Part shown: piece after piece, positions 1-8,531 of the stretch
Position numbering within the stretch: the first letter of the stretch is position 1
Layout: each line of letters starts with the position of its first letter
Assembly (NCBI GenBank): GCA_943788345.1
Contig: CALSPX010000013.1
Span: 124,001-188,000 of the forward strand
Source of the DNA: Ascidiaceihabitans sp023955215
GTDB taxonomy: Bacteria; Pseudomonadota; Alphaproteobacteria; Rhodobacterales; Rhodobacteraceae
DNA: 64,000 nt
Direction: 5' to 3'
Translations under genes and position numbers: made by a program
Notes under the pieces: model-generated
Database searches by the model: none
The model's input: the letters and a program-made list of their open reading frames with translations, nothing else
Told to the model about the DNA's origin: nothing

Positions 1-773
1 GGGCGGTACTTTGTGTCGGCCAGCCCGTCATGCAATACGTTCATAATCGCAAGACAGGTGTCCAATCCGATAAAATCAGCGAGTTCAAGCGGACCCATTG
101 GGTGGTTGGCTCCCAAGCGCATTGAGCTATCGATGGACTGTACGTTTCCAACGCCCTCGTACAGCGTATAGACGGCTTCGTTGATCATCGGCATCAGGAT
201 GCGGTTCACGATAAATGCTGGGAAATCTTCGGCGGATGCAGCGGTTTTCCCTAACCTGTCGACGACTTTCTTGCAGGCATCAAAAGTTTCTGCATCAGTG
301 GCGATACCGCGGATCAACTCGACCAACTGCATCACAGGAACTGGATTCATAAAGTGAAAGCCCATGAATTTTTCAGGACGATCCGTGCGGCTGGCGAGTC
401 GGGTGATAGAGATGGACGATGTGTTCGACGTCAAAATAGTATGTGGCTGGAGATGGGGCAGGAGGCTGTCAAAGATTGATTGCTTTACAACTTCTTTCTC
501 TGTTGCTGCCTCGATGACCAAATCAGTTTGGCCAAGGTCTGGCAGCGCGCTGGTTGTGATGATCCGCCCGATTGCAGCAGCCTTATTTTCGGCGCTGATT
601 TTCTTACGGCTCACTTGGCGTTCCATATTTTTGTCGATGCGTGCCATCGCCTGCGCAAGCGCATCTTCATTCACATCGTTCAGCAATACGTCATAGCCAG
701 CAAGTGACATCACATGCGCGATGCCGTTCCCCATTTGGCCTGCACCAATGATACCGATTTTTTGAATGTCCAT
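1..773 (-). CDS. hbdA: 3-hydroxybutyryl-CoA dehydrogenase, 3' end cut by window edge
   Basis: NAD(P)-dependent oxidation/reduction of 3-hydroxybutyryl-CoA to acetoacetyl-CoA, a cytoplasmic step of short-chain fatty acid or PHB metabolism. Translating the minus strand from the ATG at 773 gives MDIQKIGIIGAGQMGNGIAH, a GxGxxG Rossmann motif at residues 9-14. Later come the SNTSSISI strand, the NPVPVMQLVE segment with its catalytic surroundings, and a C-terminal helical domain (FIVNRILMPMINEA, DFIGLDTCL). About 257 codons are present; the family is usually about 290 residues, so roughly 30 are missing past the left edge. It is divergent from the DUF6473 gene, and the etf genes lie just beyond that gene, fitting a beta-oxidation/PHB context. 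FadB2-type naming is an alternative. Confidence 0.93.
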   Translation of the reverse strand, partial: MDIQKIGIIGAGQMGNGIAHVMSLAGYDVLLNDVNEDALAQAMARIDKNMERQVSRKKISAENKAAAIGRIITTSALPDLGQTDLVIEAATEKEVVKQSIFDSLLPHLQPHTILTSNTSSISITRLASRTDRPEKFMGFHFMNPVPVMQLVELIRGIATDAETFDACKKVVDRLGKTAASAEDFPAFIVNRILMPMINEAVYTLYEGVGNVQSIDSSMRLGANHPMGPLELADFIGLDTCLAIMNVLHDGLADTKYR

Positions 774-830
774 TTTGGCCCCTTAACTGCTTAGTATCAC
801 CATAGGGCCGTGGCCGGTCCAAGAGCAAGG

Positions 831-848
831 TATGAACATATGTTCATA
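831..848. promoter_or_regulatory. 18-bp perfect palindrome between divergent genes (operator candidate)
   Basis: TATGAACATATGTTCATA reads the same on both strands. It sits 58 bp upstream of the hbdA ATG and about 70 bp upstream of the DUF6473 ATG. A perfect dyad of this length in a divergent intergenic region is typical of a dimeric repressor or activator site. Which factor binds is unknown; no regulator gene adjoins it. Confidence 0.55.
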
Positions 849-916
849 ATATCTTATCCGAATTTAAGGGCTTCGCTGCGATACCTCTTATTGGGTGAAA
901 AGAGGAGTGGTTTAGC

Positions 917-1777
917 ATGACCTATGATGCGCTGGGGGCGGGGGCCCTCGACTATCTGCCGTGCCGGTATGGCACGTCCAAATTGTTATTTCGGGGCCCT
1001 AGGCGGCCCTTGAAGGAACCCTACATTGCTTTTCTGGGGGGAACCGAAACATACGGAAAGTTCATCGCGAATCCATTTCCTGAACTGATTGAGCAAAGCA
1101 TAGGGCGGACTTGTGTCAACCTTGGCTGTGTGAATGCAGGGGTGGATGTGTTCGCAACCGATCCACAGATCGTCAAAATAGCGTCTGGTGCTGATGTAAC
1201 GGTCCTACAGCTGATGGGAGCACACAACATGTCCAATCGGTTCTATACGGTCCACCCACGGCGAAACGACCGGTTTTTGAAGCCGTCCACCTTGTTACAA
1301 GCGATTTACCGAGAAGTGGATTTTGCGGAGTTCAACTTTAACAAACATATGCTTCATCGTCTTTACACGTTGTCTCCGGGGCGTTTTGATACCGTCGTTG
1401 TGGAACTGCAGCAGGCGTGGTTGGCGCGTATGCGGATGTTGCTGGGCAAGATTGAGGGAAAGGTTGTTTTGCTTTGGTTCGCGGACCATGCACCCGATGA
1501 CACGTTTCCACCGGACCAAGAAAAAGACCCTTGGTTTGTGACGCGTGAGATGATCGAAGAGCTGCGTTCAATGCCCGCTGAGCTGGTTGAAGTGACAGCA
1601 TCGCCATCCTCTTGTGCCCTTGGTACAGAAGGAATGGTTTTTAGCCCAATGGAAACACCCATCGCGCAGCAGCTCTTGGGACCTGCAGCACATCAAGAGG
1701 CGGCGGCTGCACTGTTGGAAAGTTTGTGGATTGAGGAAATGAAAAAGGCCCGCTTGGGAGCGGGCCTTTCAAAGTAA
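917..1777 (+). CDS. DUF6473 family protein
   Basis: Function unknown. The 286-residue product has no signal peptide or membrane segment. I recognise it as the DUF6473-type protein often found in Rhodobacteraceae near hbd/etf genes. The FLGGTETYGKFI and VNLGCVNAGVDVF segments are compatible with a sulfotransferase- or SGNH-like alpha/beta fold, but that is weak inference. The ATG is preceded by AGAGGAG at 8-14 nt. The last codons (KARLGAGLSK) coincide with an intrinsic terminator hairpin, so the end of the protein is shaped by RNA structure. It converges on etfA with only 12 nt between stop codons. Confidence 0.75.
   Translation: MTYDALGAGALDYLPCRYGTSKLLFRGPRRPLKEPYIAFLGGTETYGKFIANPFPELIEQSIGRTCVNLGCVNAGVDVFATDPQIVKIASGADVTVLQLMGAHNMSNRFYTVHPRRNDRFLKPSTLLQAIYREVDFAEFNFNKHMLHRLYTLSPGRFDTVVVELQQAWLARMRMLLGKIEGKVVLLWFADHAPDDTFPPDQEKDPWFVTREMIEELRSMPAELVEVTASPSSCALGTEGMVFSPMETPIAQQLLGPAAHQEAAAALLESLWIEEMKKARLGAGLSK
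1744..1769. terminator. Bidirectional terminator inside the 3' end of a coding sequence
   Basis: Perfect 10-bp stem AAAGGCCCGC (1744-1753) / GCGGGCCTTT (1760-1769) with a 6-nt loop. The A-run on the left gives a U-run when transcribed from the minus strand, and the T-run on the right serves the plus strand. It lies between convergent genes, inside the last codons of the DUF6473 gene. Confidence 0.8.
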
Positions 1778-1789
1778 TTGAGACGAGAG

Positions 1790-2716
1790 TTACAGTTTTT
1801 CTAGCAACTCTGGAACGGCGTCGAATAGGTCGGCAACCAATCCATAGTCCGCAACTTGGAAGATAGGTGCTTCTTCGTCTTTGTTGATTGCGACGATGAC
1901 TTTGGAGTCCTTCATCCCAGCCAAGTGCTGGATCGCGCCAGAAATACCGACCGCAACATACAGTTCAGGGGCCACAACCTTACCTGTTTGGCCAACCTGC
2001 CAATCATTGGGTGCATAGCCTGAGTCGACTGCTGCACGGGATGCGCCAACAGCGGCACCCAGTTTGTCAGCAAGTTTCTCGATCAGAGCAAAGTCTTCTT
2101 CAGACCCAACACCACGACCACCAGAAACAACAACACCCGCAGATGTTAGTTCTGGGCGATCAGATGTCGCTACCTTGTCTTCAATCCATGAAGATAGGCC
2201 TGGGTCAGCAACTGCAGCAATGTTTTCAACTGCAGCAGACCCACCAACTGGAGCGGCATCAAATGTTGCACCACGGAAGGTAATGACCTTTTTCGCATCC
2301 AAAGATTTGACTGTCTGGATCGCGTTGCCTGCATAGATTGGGCGCTCAAAGGTGTTCGCATCAACAACCGCAGTTGCATCAGAAATCACCATTACGTCCA
2401 ACAAGGCTGCAACACGTGGCATGATGTTTTTCGCATCAGTCGTTGCTGGCGCAACGATGTGCTCATAATCGCCCGACAATGAGATCAGCAAATCGGCAAC
2501 TGGCTCTGCCAAACGCTTGCCGTAGATTGCGTCTTCTGCGCAAAGAACCCTCGCAACGCCAGTAATGGTCGCTGCTGCGGCCGCTGCTGCGGAACATGTT
2601 GAACCAGTGCATAAAACAGTCACGTCGCCCAACGCGCCAGCCGCAGTTACAGCCTTTGCTGTTGCGTCCATTGCCAGTTCGCCGTCAGTCACTTCAGCTA
2701 AAAGAAGTACAGCCAT
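1790..2716 (-). CDS. etfA: Electron transfer flavoprotein alpha subunit
   Basis: FAD-binding subunit of the ETF heterodimer, which takes electrons from acyl-CoA and N-methyl dehydrogenases and passes them to ETF-ubiquinone oxidoreductase. It is 308 residues, normal for the family. The C-terminal FAD domain shows the VVSGGRGVGSEEDF loop, the SRAAVDSGYAP segment, the QVGQTGKVVAPELY motif and GISGAIQHLAGM. The ATG overlaps the etfB stop by one base (TAATG), so translation is probably coupled. It may serve the acyl-CoA dehydrogenases implied by hbdA. It could also serve the demethylase-like flavoenzyme further on, which is speculative. Confidence 0.97.
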   Translation of the reverse strand: MAVLLLAEVTDGELAMDATAKAVTAAGALGDVTVLCTGSTCSAAAAAAATITGVARVLCAEDAIYGKRLAEPVADLLISLSGDYEHIVAPATTDAKNIMPRVAALLDVMVISDATAVVDANTFERPIYAGNAIQTVKSLDAKKVITFRGATFDAAPVGGSAAVENIAAVADPGLSSWIEDKVATSDRPELTSAGVVVSGGRGVGSEEDFALIEKLADKLGAAVGASRAAVDSGYAPNDWQVGQTGKVVAPELYVAVGISGAIQHLAGMKDSKVIVAINKDEEAPIFQVADYGLVADLFDAVPELLEKL

Positions 2717-3474
2717 TATACAGTCCCCGCTTCTTTAAGTTTCGCAATCAGCTCATCGACTGACGCAACCTTGATACCTGCCGCACGTGTCGCTGGTTCG
2801 GTTGTACCGGTAACTTCCAAACGTGGAGACACGTCTACGCCGTAATCTGCTGGCGTTTTCTCATCCATTGGCTTCTTCTTAGCCTTCATGATGTTTGGCA
2901 AAGACGCATAACGCGGCTCATTCAGACGTAGATCGACAGTCACAACAGTTGGCATGCTCACTTCGATAGTTTGAAGGCCACCATCAACTTCGCGCGTAAC
3001 CTTGGCTTTGTCGCCAGCGATTTCGACTTCGGATGCAAATGTCGCTTGCGACCAACCCATCAATGCGGACAGCATTTGGCCGGTTGCGTTCATGTCGTTG
3101 TCGATTGCCTGTTTGCCACAAAGGACCAAACCCGGCTGTTCTTCGTCTACGATCGCTTTCAGGATCTTAGCAACGGCCAATGGTTCGATGTCTTGGTGAA
3201 CGTCATCAGTCGCCACAACCAAGATTGCGCGGTCAGCACCCATCGCGAGTGCAGTGCGCAGCGTTTCTTGGGATTGTTTGACGCCAACAGACACAGCGAT
3301 CACTTCGTCCGCTTGACCTGCTTCTTTGAGGCGGATCGCCTGTTCGACTGAAATCTCGTCAAACGGGTTCATCGACATTTTGACGTTGGCAAGATCAACA
3401 CCGGAACCGTCCGCTTTGACACGAACCTTCACGTTATAATCGATCACGCGTTTGACAGGTACAAGCACCTTCAT
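2716..3474 (-). CDS. etfB: Electron transfer flavoprotein beta subunit
   Basis: AMP-binding partner of EtfA that also contacts dehydrogenases. The 252-residue product starts MKVLVPVKRVIDYNVKVRVK and contains the CGKQAIDNDMNATGQM signature. The conserved recognition region around NIMKAKKKP (about residues 190-200) is also present. It is the first gene of an etfB-etfA operon; the upstream region 3475-3630 carries an AGGAG-like site (aaaggagaaagacgctc on the minus strand) in front of the ATG. No clear promoter hexamers were identified. Confidence 0.97.
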   Translation of the reverse strand: MKVLVPVKRVIDYNVKVRVKADGSGVDLANVKMSMNPFDEISVEQAIRLKEAGQADEVIAVSVGVKQSQETLRTALAMGADRAILVVATDDVHQDIEPLAVAKILKAIVDEEQPGLVLCGKQAIDNDMNATGQMLSALMGWSQATFASEVEIAGDKAKVTREVDGGLQTIEVSMPTVVTVDLRLNEPRYASLPNIMKAKKKPMDEKTPADYGVDVSPRLEVTGTTEPATRAAGIKVASVDELIAKLKEAGTV

Positions 3475-3630
3475 GAGCGTCTTTCTCCTTTAATACGACT
3501 CATCCCTTTTGGATAAGTTCAACACTTTGGGTATTTCTTAGCGAAGCATCGGCAGCCACAACAGTACAAAATCGTCATGTTTGCGCTATCGGACGCCGCG
3601 TCGAATGTATTTTTCGGAGGTTTCTTTAAA

Positions 3631-4203
3631 TTAGCGGTTTGCACCCGGAACCCAAAGCACGTCGTCCTTGCCACCATTGTTGGCGATGCGCGCCGCAACG
3701 AAGAACCAATCACTCAGACGATTTAGGTATTTTACGGCGGCCGGGTTAACAGACTCCATGGTTGCCAGCTCTACAGACAGGCGTTCAGCGCGGCGCGCAA
3801 CGGTACGGCAAACGTGCAATTGTGCTGCTAATTCGGAACCACCCGGTAAGATGAAACTGCGCAATGGTTCAAGAACGTTGGTCATGGCGTCTATTTCAGC
3901 CTCAAGGCGTTTCACTTGTGCATCTGCGACGCGAAGCGGCGGATATTCGGCCTGCGCGTCTTTTTCCATGTTTGGATTACACATGTCTGCACCCAGATCG
4001 AACAAGTCATTTTGAATGCGGCTAAGGGCCTCATCAACTGTACCTTCCGCGGTTAGACGGGCAACGCCTACAAAACAGTTTAATTCATCAGAGGTGCCAT
4101 AGGCCGTAACGCGCATTGAATGTTTCGCAACACGTGCGCCATCACCCAGAGCGGTTTCGCCCGCATCGCCAGTTTTTGTGTAAATCTTATTTAGAACGAC
4201 CAT
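3631..4203 (-). CDS. pduO: Cob(I)yrinic acid a,c-diamide / cob(I)alamin adenosyltransferase, PduO type
   Basis: Transfers the 5'-deoxyadenosyl group of ATP to cob(I)alamin to make adenosylcobalamin, used by enzymes such as methylmalonyl-CoA mutase. The 190-residue product has the N-terminal ATP-binding signature KIYTKTGDAGETALGDG, YGTSDELNCFVG, the FILPGGS segment and the RTVARRAER helix typical of PduO/MMAB. It starts 4 nt after the twin-helix protein gene, forming a two-gene unit upstream of etfBA. The name is by family; CobO-type naming is also used for such genes. Confidence 0.93.
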   Translation of the reverse strand: MVVLNKIYTKTGDAGETALGDGARVAKHSMRVTAYGTSDELNCFVGVARLTAEGTVDEALSRIQNDLFDLGADMCNPNMEKDAQAEYPPLRVADAQVKRLEAEIDAMTNVLEPLRSFILPGGSELAAQLHVCRTVARRAERLSVELATMESVNPAAVKYLNRLSDWFFVAARIANNGGKDDVLWVPGANR

Positions 4204-4207
4204 GGGG

Positions 4208-4414
4208 TTACCCTCCGTTGCGTTTTAGGTAGGCGAAAATCAGGATCAAAACCACGGCTACAGCCTGTAGGATAATCCGCCAACGCATCAATTTGTTTGA
4301 ATTGCTGTGGGCCCAGCCTTTGCCGCGGGCCAAGCCGCTAAGGCCAAACATAAGGGCAACAATGACCGCCAGCACAGCAATAATCAGTACGTAAAACATC
4401 GGTCCACTCAACAT
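4208..4414 (-). CDS. Twin transmembrane helix small protein
   Basis: A 68-residue inner-membrane protein with two hydrophobic helices (about residues 5-25 and 45-63) separated by a basic, glycine-rich loop (GLARGKGWAH). It resembles the HIG1-like twin-helix small proteins found beside the cobalamin adenosyltransferase in alphaproteobacteria. I chose the ATG at 4414 because GGAGAG lies at the right distance; a TTG at 4426 would add four residues. No biochemical function is established for this group. A respiratory-complex accessory role is inference from the HIG1 resemblance. Confidence 0.75.
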   Translation of the reverse strand: MLSGPMFYVLIIAVLAVIVALMFGLSGLARGKGWAHSNSNKLMRWRIILQAVAVVLILIFAYLKRNGG

Positions 4415-4485
4415 GGCGCTCTCCAATTCGTCTCAGTTCTCATCTGATGTAGCTGTGAGAACGCCAAAAGCGAAGACTTTTTCCG

Positions 4486-5319
4486 TTAGATGCGCGACAG
4501 CACCCAATCCAAGGCCCATGTTGGCAGTAAACGTCGTAAGCCTGCCATCACATAAGTGGGGGTCGTGACAAAATATCGCGCACGTGGGCGTTTGGATTCC
4601 AGCGCATGAATCAGTTTTTGCACAACGGCTTCAGGTGGCAATTCAAATGGGTCAGGGCCGTTTGAATTGTAAAGGCGGCTTAGCAACTTTGCCTCATATT
4701 GAGGTGCACGTGCAGCGTCTTTCCAATTGATCCAGCGTTCAAAGTGCGGGATCGCATTTTCGCGGAATTTGGTGGTGATGGGGCCAGGTTCAATTAAAAC
4801 GATTTTGATATTCGTGTCGCGCATTTCAATGCGTAAGGTGTCGGTCAGACCTTCGAGCGCAAACTTGCTGGCGTTATATGCACCGCGCCATGGCATCGTC
4901 ACTAATCCTAAGACGGATGAGCATTGGATAATCCGCCCATGGCCTTGTGCCCGCATGATCGGCAGTAACGAGCGCGTAAGCTCATGCCACCCAAAAAAGT
5001 TTGCTTCAAAGATTGAACGCAGGGCGTCCGTTGGCATGTCTTCAACCGCACCAGGAATTGCGTGAGCACCATTATTAAACAGGGCATCAAGCGTGCCGTC
5101 TGTCGCCTCGAGAACCTCGTTCAGGCCTTGGTGGATGCTTTCGGTGTCGGTGTAATCGATACGGGGGGCTTCAAAGCCCATTGTACGTAAGCGATCACAA
5201 TCGACTTGTTGCTTGCAGGACGCGAAAACTCGCCAGCCTTCTTCTCGGAGTTTCATCGCAGCAGCGAGGCCAATTCCCGATGAGCAGCCGGTTATCAATA
5301 TCGATCGTTTCACCATCAA
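4486..5319 (-). CDS. Short-chain dehydrogenase/reductase (SDR)
   Basis: NAD(P)-dependent oxidoreductase of unknown substrate. The 277-residue product has the cofactor motif TGCSSGIG near the N-terminus, the NNGAHA variant of the NNAG motif, the active-site serine in CSSVLG and the YxxxK pair in YNASK. The EPGPITTKF stretch and the C-terminal extension (FVTTPTYVMAGLRRLLP) are typical of classical SDRs close to the 17-beta-hydroxysteroid dehydrogenase/YbbO group. It lies on the minus strand, independent of its neighbours. MMV offers two adjacent start codons. Confidence 0.88.
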   Translation of the reverse strand: MMVKRSILITGCSSGIGLAAAMKLREEGWRVFASCKQQVDCDRLRTMGFEAPRIDYTDTESIHQGLNEVLEATDGTLDALFNNGAHAIPGAVEDMPTDALRSIFEANFFGWHELTRSLLPIMRAQGHGRIIQCSSVLGLVTMPWRGAYNASKFALEGLTDTLRIEMRDTNIKIVLIEPGPITTKFRENAIPHFERWINWKDAARAPQYEAKLLSRLYNSNGPDPFELPPEAVVQKLIHALESKRPRARYFVTTPTYVMAGLRRLLPTWALDWVLSRI

Positions 5320-5365
5320 TTATGCTCATTTAATTTGCGCGAACAATGCCGCTGTTCTGTGATAT

Positions 5366-5953
5366 TTAGCTGTCGCTAAGTAGAAAATCAGCCATCCAGC
5401 CGAATGTCACACCGTCGAGCGAGCGCATTTCAATCCATCCGTCACCGTTGTCGTCCAATACTTCGACTTCCACGCCGCGGGTCAGTCGACCAACGACTTC
5501 ATAATCTGTACTCGGACCACTGCGAACATTGACGCGGTCTCCTGATACGATTCGGACGTCTTGAATGGATGTCGATGTAATCACTTCAAAGGCTTCAGGT
5601 TCGACGATCAAGCTGGGCAGTATCAACTCGCCAAGCGGTTCTTCGACGACGTCCACAACGAGCGAAGCAGGTGTGGCCTCAATCTTTTCAGGCTGAGCCA
5701 GTGTTACAACCGATGCGATAATCTTGGATTTTTCTTCAGAAACCAAGTTCAGGGCGGCGCGGCTTACTTCAAATTCAGCGTCATCAGAACCTATGTCTTT
5801 TGCGGCATCTGCAATCTTAGGAAGACCTTGCTTGACGGTTCCGACTTCAACACGGCTCAGCCGCAAGGCTTCACCATCAAAGTCTGACCCACCGCTTAGC
5901 TCATAAAAAGCCAGACCTAGAAACCCAAATGCAATAGCGATGAACTTAACCAT
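5366..5953 (-). CDS. SH3 domain-containing exported protein
   Basis: A 195-residue protein with an N-terminal hydrophobic segment (VKFIAIAFGFLGLAFYEL), either a signal peptide or an anchor. A variable acidic middle follows, then one bacterial SH3 (SH3b) domain at about residues 130-190, with the diagnostic VNVRSGPSTDYEVVGRL and GWIEMR...GWMADFLL. Such domains often bind peptidoglycan or mediate contacts in the periplasm. No catalytic domain is attached. It is divergent from parC, with a 184-bp intergenic region holding both promoters. Confidence 0.82.
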   Translation of the reverse strand: MVKFIAIAFGFLGLAFYELSGGSDFDGEALRLSRVEVGTVKQGLPKIADAAKDIGSDDAEFEVSRAALNLVSEEKSKIIASVVTLAQPEKIEATPASLVVDVVEEPLGELILPSLIVEPEAFEVITSTSIQDVRIVSGDRVNVRSGPSTDYEVVGRLTRGVEVEVLDDNGDGWIEMRSLDGVTFGWMADFLLSDS

Positions 5954-6158
5954 TTAACGCCCCCCAAGGCATATGTCGCCTTGGCAGAGGCGATTCATAT
6001 TTTTAATATCACATAGCCGAAGCTGCTTGGCCCGTTAGGGGAAAAAAAATATGCATTCGCGCATCACGTGTCATTGATGCAACGAGTTTTCAACAGAAGA
6101 ATCCTCTGCACAAGATTGGCGGCTTGTTCCCTGCAAAATGCACGGTTACACAGCATGT

Positions 6159-8468
6159 ATGGCTGATATTGATGACACACCCAACATGAACATAAGCGAA
6201 CCCCTGCGCCGTGCGCTGGGTGACAGGTATCTAACCTACGCTTTATCCACAATTATGCACCGTGCCTTGCCCGATGCACGTGATGGTCTAAAGCCAGTTC
6301 ACCGCCGCATTCTTTATGCAATGCGTGAACTTAAGCTGGCCTCAACCGGTGGTTTCCGTAAATCGGCCAAGATTTCAGGCGACGTGATGGGCAACTATCA
6401 CCCACATGGCGATGCCGCGATTTATGACGCGATGGCCCGTTTGGCCCAAGATTTCAACGTGCGCTTTCCACTGGTAGACGGCCAAGGTAACTTTGGTAAC
6501 ATTGACGGGGATAACCCCGCGGCTGCACGTTATACTGAGGCGCGCATGACGGCTGTTGCTGAGGCAATGCTGGAAGGCTTGAACGAAAACGCAGTTAATT
6601 TTCGTGAAAACTATGACGGAACACTGACTGAGCCGGTCGTGTTGCCGGCGCAGTTCCCGAACCTATTGGCCAATGGATCCAGCGGTATCGCTGTTGGGAT
6701 GGCAACTAACATTCCCCCCCATAATATTTCAGAACTTTGCGATGCATGTTTGCACATGATCAAAGTGCCTGATGTACGCGACGATACGCTGTTGAATTAT
6801 GTGCCGGGGCCTGATTTCCCAACCGGTGGCATTATTGTTGAAAGCCCGGAAAGCATCGCGACGGCATACCGTACAGGTAAGGGTGGCTTCCGTCTGCGGT
6901 GTCGTTACGAGATCGAAGATCTTGGGCGTGGTCAGTGGCAGATCGTCATTACAGAAATTCCGTATCAGGTTCAAAAATCAAAATTGATCGAAAAGATCGC
7001 GGAACTAATCCAGCTGAAAAAGATTCCAATTCTAGCGGATGTACGTGACGAATCTGCCGACGATATCCGCCTTGTGCTTGAGCCACGTTCGAAGAACGTC
7101 GATCCCGAAGTGTTGATGGGCATGATGTACCGCAGTTCTGATCTTGAAGTACGGTTCTCACTGAACATGAACGTCTTGATCGATGGCCTGACGCCAAAGG
7201 TCTGTTCGATGAAGGAAGTGCTGCGCGCGTTCCTTGATCATCGCCGCGAGGTTTTGATCCGTCGTTCCACTCATCGGATGGAAAAAATCGATCACCGTCT
7301 TGAAGTGTTGGAAGGCTTTATCGTTGCGTTCCTAAATCTGGACCGTGTCATTGATATCATCCGTTATGACGAAGACCCCAAAGCAGCATTGATGCGCGAA
7401 GATTGGTCTAAAGACCACAAGCGTGCGATGGACGAAAAAGACTATATTTCGCCTGCGCCAAGTGGTGGTGAATTGTCTGAAGTTCAAGCTGATGCCATTC
7501 TCAATATGCGCCTGCGCAGCTTGCGCCGTTTGGAAGAAATCGAGCTGCTGCGCGAGCAAGCTGCCTTGATGGAAGAACGCGCTGGGCTTGAGGATTTGCT
7601 AGACAGCGAAGACATCCAGTGGACCAAAATTTCCGATCAGTTGAAAGAAACGAAAAAGCAGTTTGGCAAAGACTGGATCATTGACGGCGTGGCACGTGGC
7701 CAACGCTTGACGACATTTGCTGAAGCTGGCGAAGTGGCCGATGTGCCGCTTGAAGCAATGATTGACCGCGAGCCTATTACTGTCGTGTGCAGTCAAATGG
7801 GTTGGATCCGTGCCATGACGGGCCACATCGACTTGAACCGCGAATTGAAATTCAAAGATGGCGACGGCCCACGATTTATCTTTCACGCCGAAACCACAGA
7901 CCGCTTGTTGGTCTTCGGTGCGAATGGTCGCTTCTATACGCTGAGCGCCTCAACCCTGCCTGGTGGGCGCGGAATGGGTGAACCATTACGCTTGATGGTT
8001 GATCTACCGAATGAAGCTGAAATTCTTGATATCATGATCCACAAACCGGGCCGCAAACTTTTGGTTGCCTCAACTGCTGGTGATGGATTTATTGTACCAG
8101 AAGACGATGTTGTTGCTCAAACGCGCAGCGGTAAGCAGGTTCTGAACGTGCGCGGAGATACTAAGGCGCTGATTTGCAAACCTACCTATGGCGATAGTGT
8201 CGCTGTTGTTGGTGAGAACCGTAAAGTACTGGTGTTCCCACTGGATGAATTGCCAGAAATGGGCCGTGGTAAAGGCGTCCGTTTGCAAAAATATAAAGAT
8301 GGTGGCTTGTCTGATGCCACGACCTTTACGCTTGAGGCTGGTCTAAGTTGGCTTGATCCTGCGGGTCGTACGCGCACGGAAACTGAGCTGACGGAGTGGC
8401 AAGGAAAACGCGCAAGCGCTGGTCGCATGGCACCACGCGGATTTCCGCGGGACAATCGATTCAACTGA
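6159..8468 (+). CDS. parC: DNA topoisomerase IV subunit A
   Basis: Breakage-reunion subunit of topoisomerase IV, which decatenates daughter chromosomes with ParE. The catalytic tyrosine is in AARYTEARM, and the quinolone-pocket helix reads GNYHPHGDAAIYDAM. The N-terminal winged helix, tower and coiled-coil regions are followed by a C-terminal beta-pinwheel of degenerate repeats. The length is about 769 residues from the ATG at 6159; an in-frame ATG at 6138 would add seven residues, and the conserved part begins at LRRALGDRYL. The C-terminus (WQGKRASAGRMAPRGFPRDNRFN) is basic. parE is not in the window. Confidence 0.96.
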   Translation: MADIDDTPNMNISEPLRRALGDRYLTYALSTIMHRALPDARDGLKPVHRRILYAMRELKLASTGGFRKSAKISGDVMGNYHPHGDAAIYDAMARLAQDFNVRFPLVDGQGNFGNIDGDNPAAARYTEARMTAVAEAMLEGLNENAVNFRENYDGTLTEPVVLPAQFPNLLANGSSGIAVGMATNIPPHNISELCDACLHMIKVPDVRDDTLLNYVPGPDFPTGGIIVESPESIATAYRTGKGGFRLRCRYEIEDLGRGQWQIVITEIPYQVQKSKLIEKIAELIQLKKIPILADVRDESADDIRLVLEPRSKNVDPEVLMGMMYRSSDLEVRFSLNMNVLIDGLTPKVCSMKEVLRAFLDHRREVLIRRSTHRMEKIDHRLEVLEGFIVAFLNLDRVIDIIRYDEDPKAALMREDWSKDHKRAMDEKDYISPAPSGGELSEVQADAILNMRLRSLRRLEEIELLREQAALMEERAGLEDLLDSEDIQWTKISDQLKETKKQFGKDWIIDGVARGQRLTTFAEAGEVADVPLEAMIDREPITVVCSQMGWIRAMTGHIDLNRELKFKDGDGPRFIFHAETTDRLLVFGANGRFYTLSASTLPGGRGMGEPLRLMVDLPNEAEILDIMIHKPGRKLLVASTAGDGFIVPEDDVVAQTRSGKQVLNVRGDTKALICKPTYGDSVAVVGENRKVLVFPLDELPEMGRGKGVRLQKYKDGGLSDATTFTLEAGLSWLDPAGRTRTETELTEWQGKRASAGRMAPRGFPRDNRFN

Positions 8469-8531
8469 CGGTAACGTACTCTCATCTTTAAATGACGCGC
8501 GTGTATTAAACGCGCGCAAGTGGGACGTATT

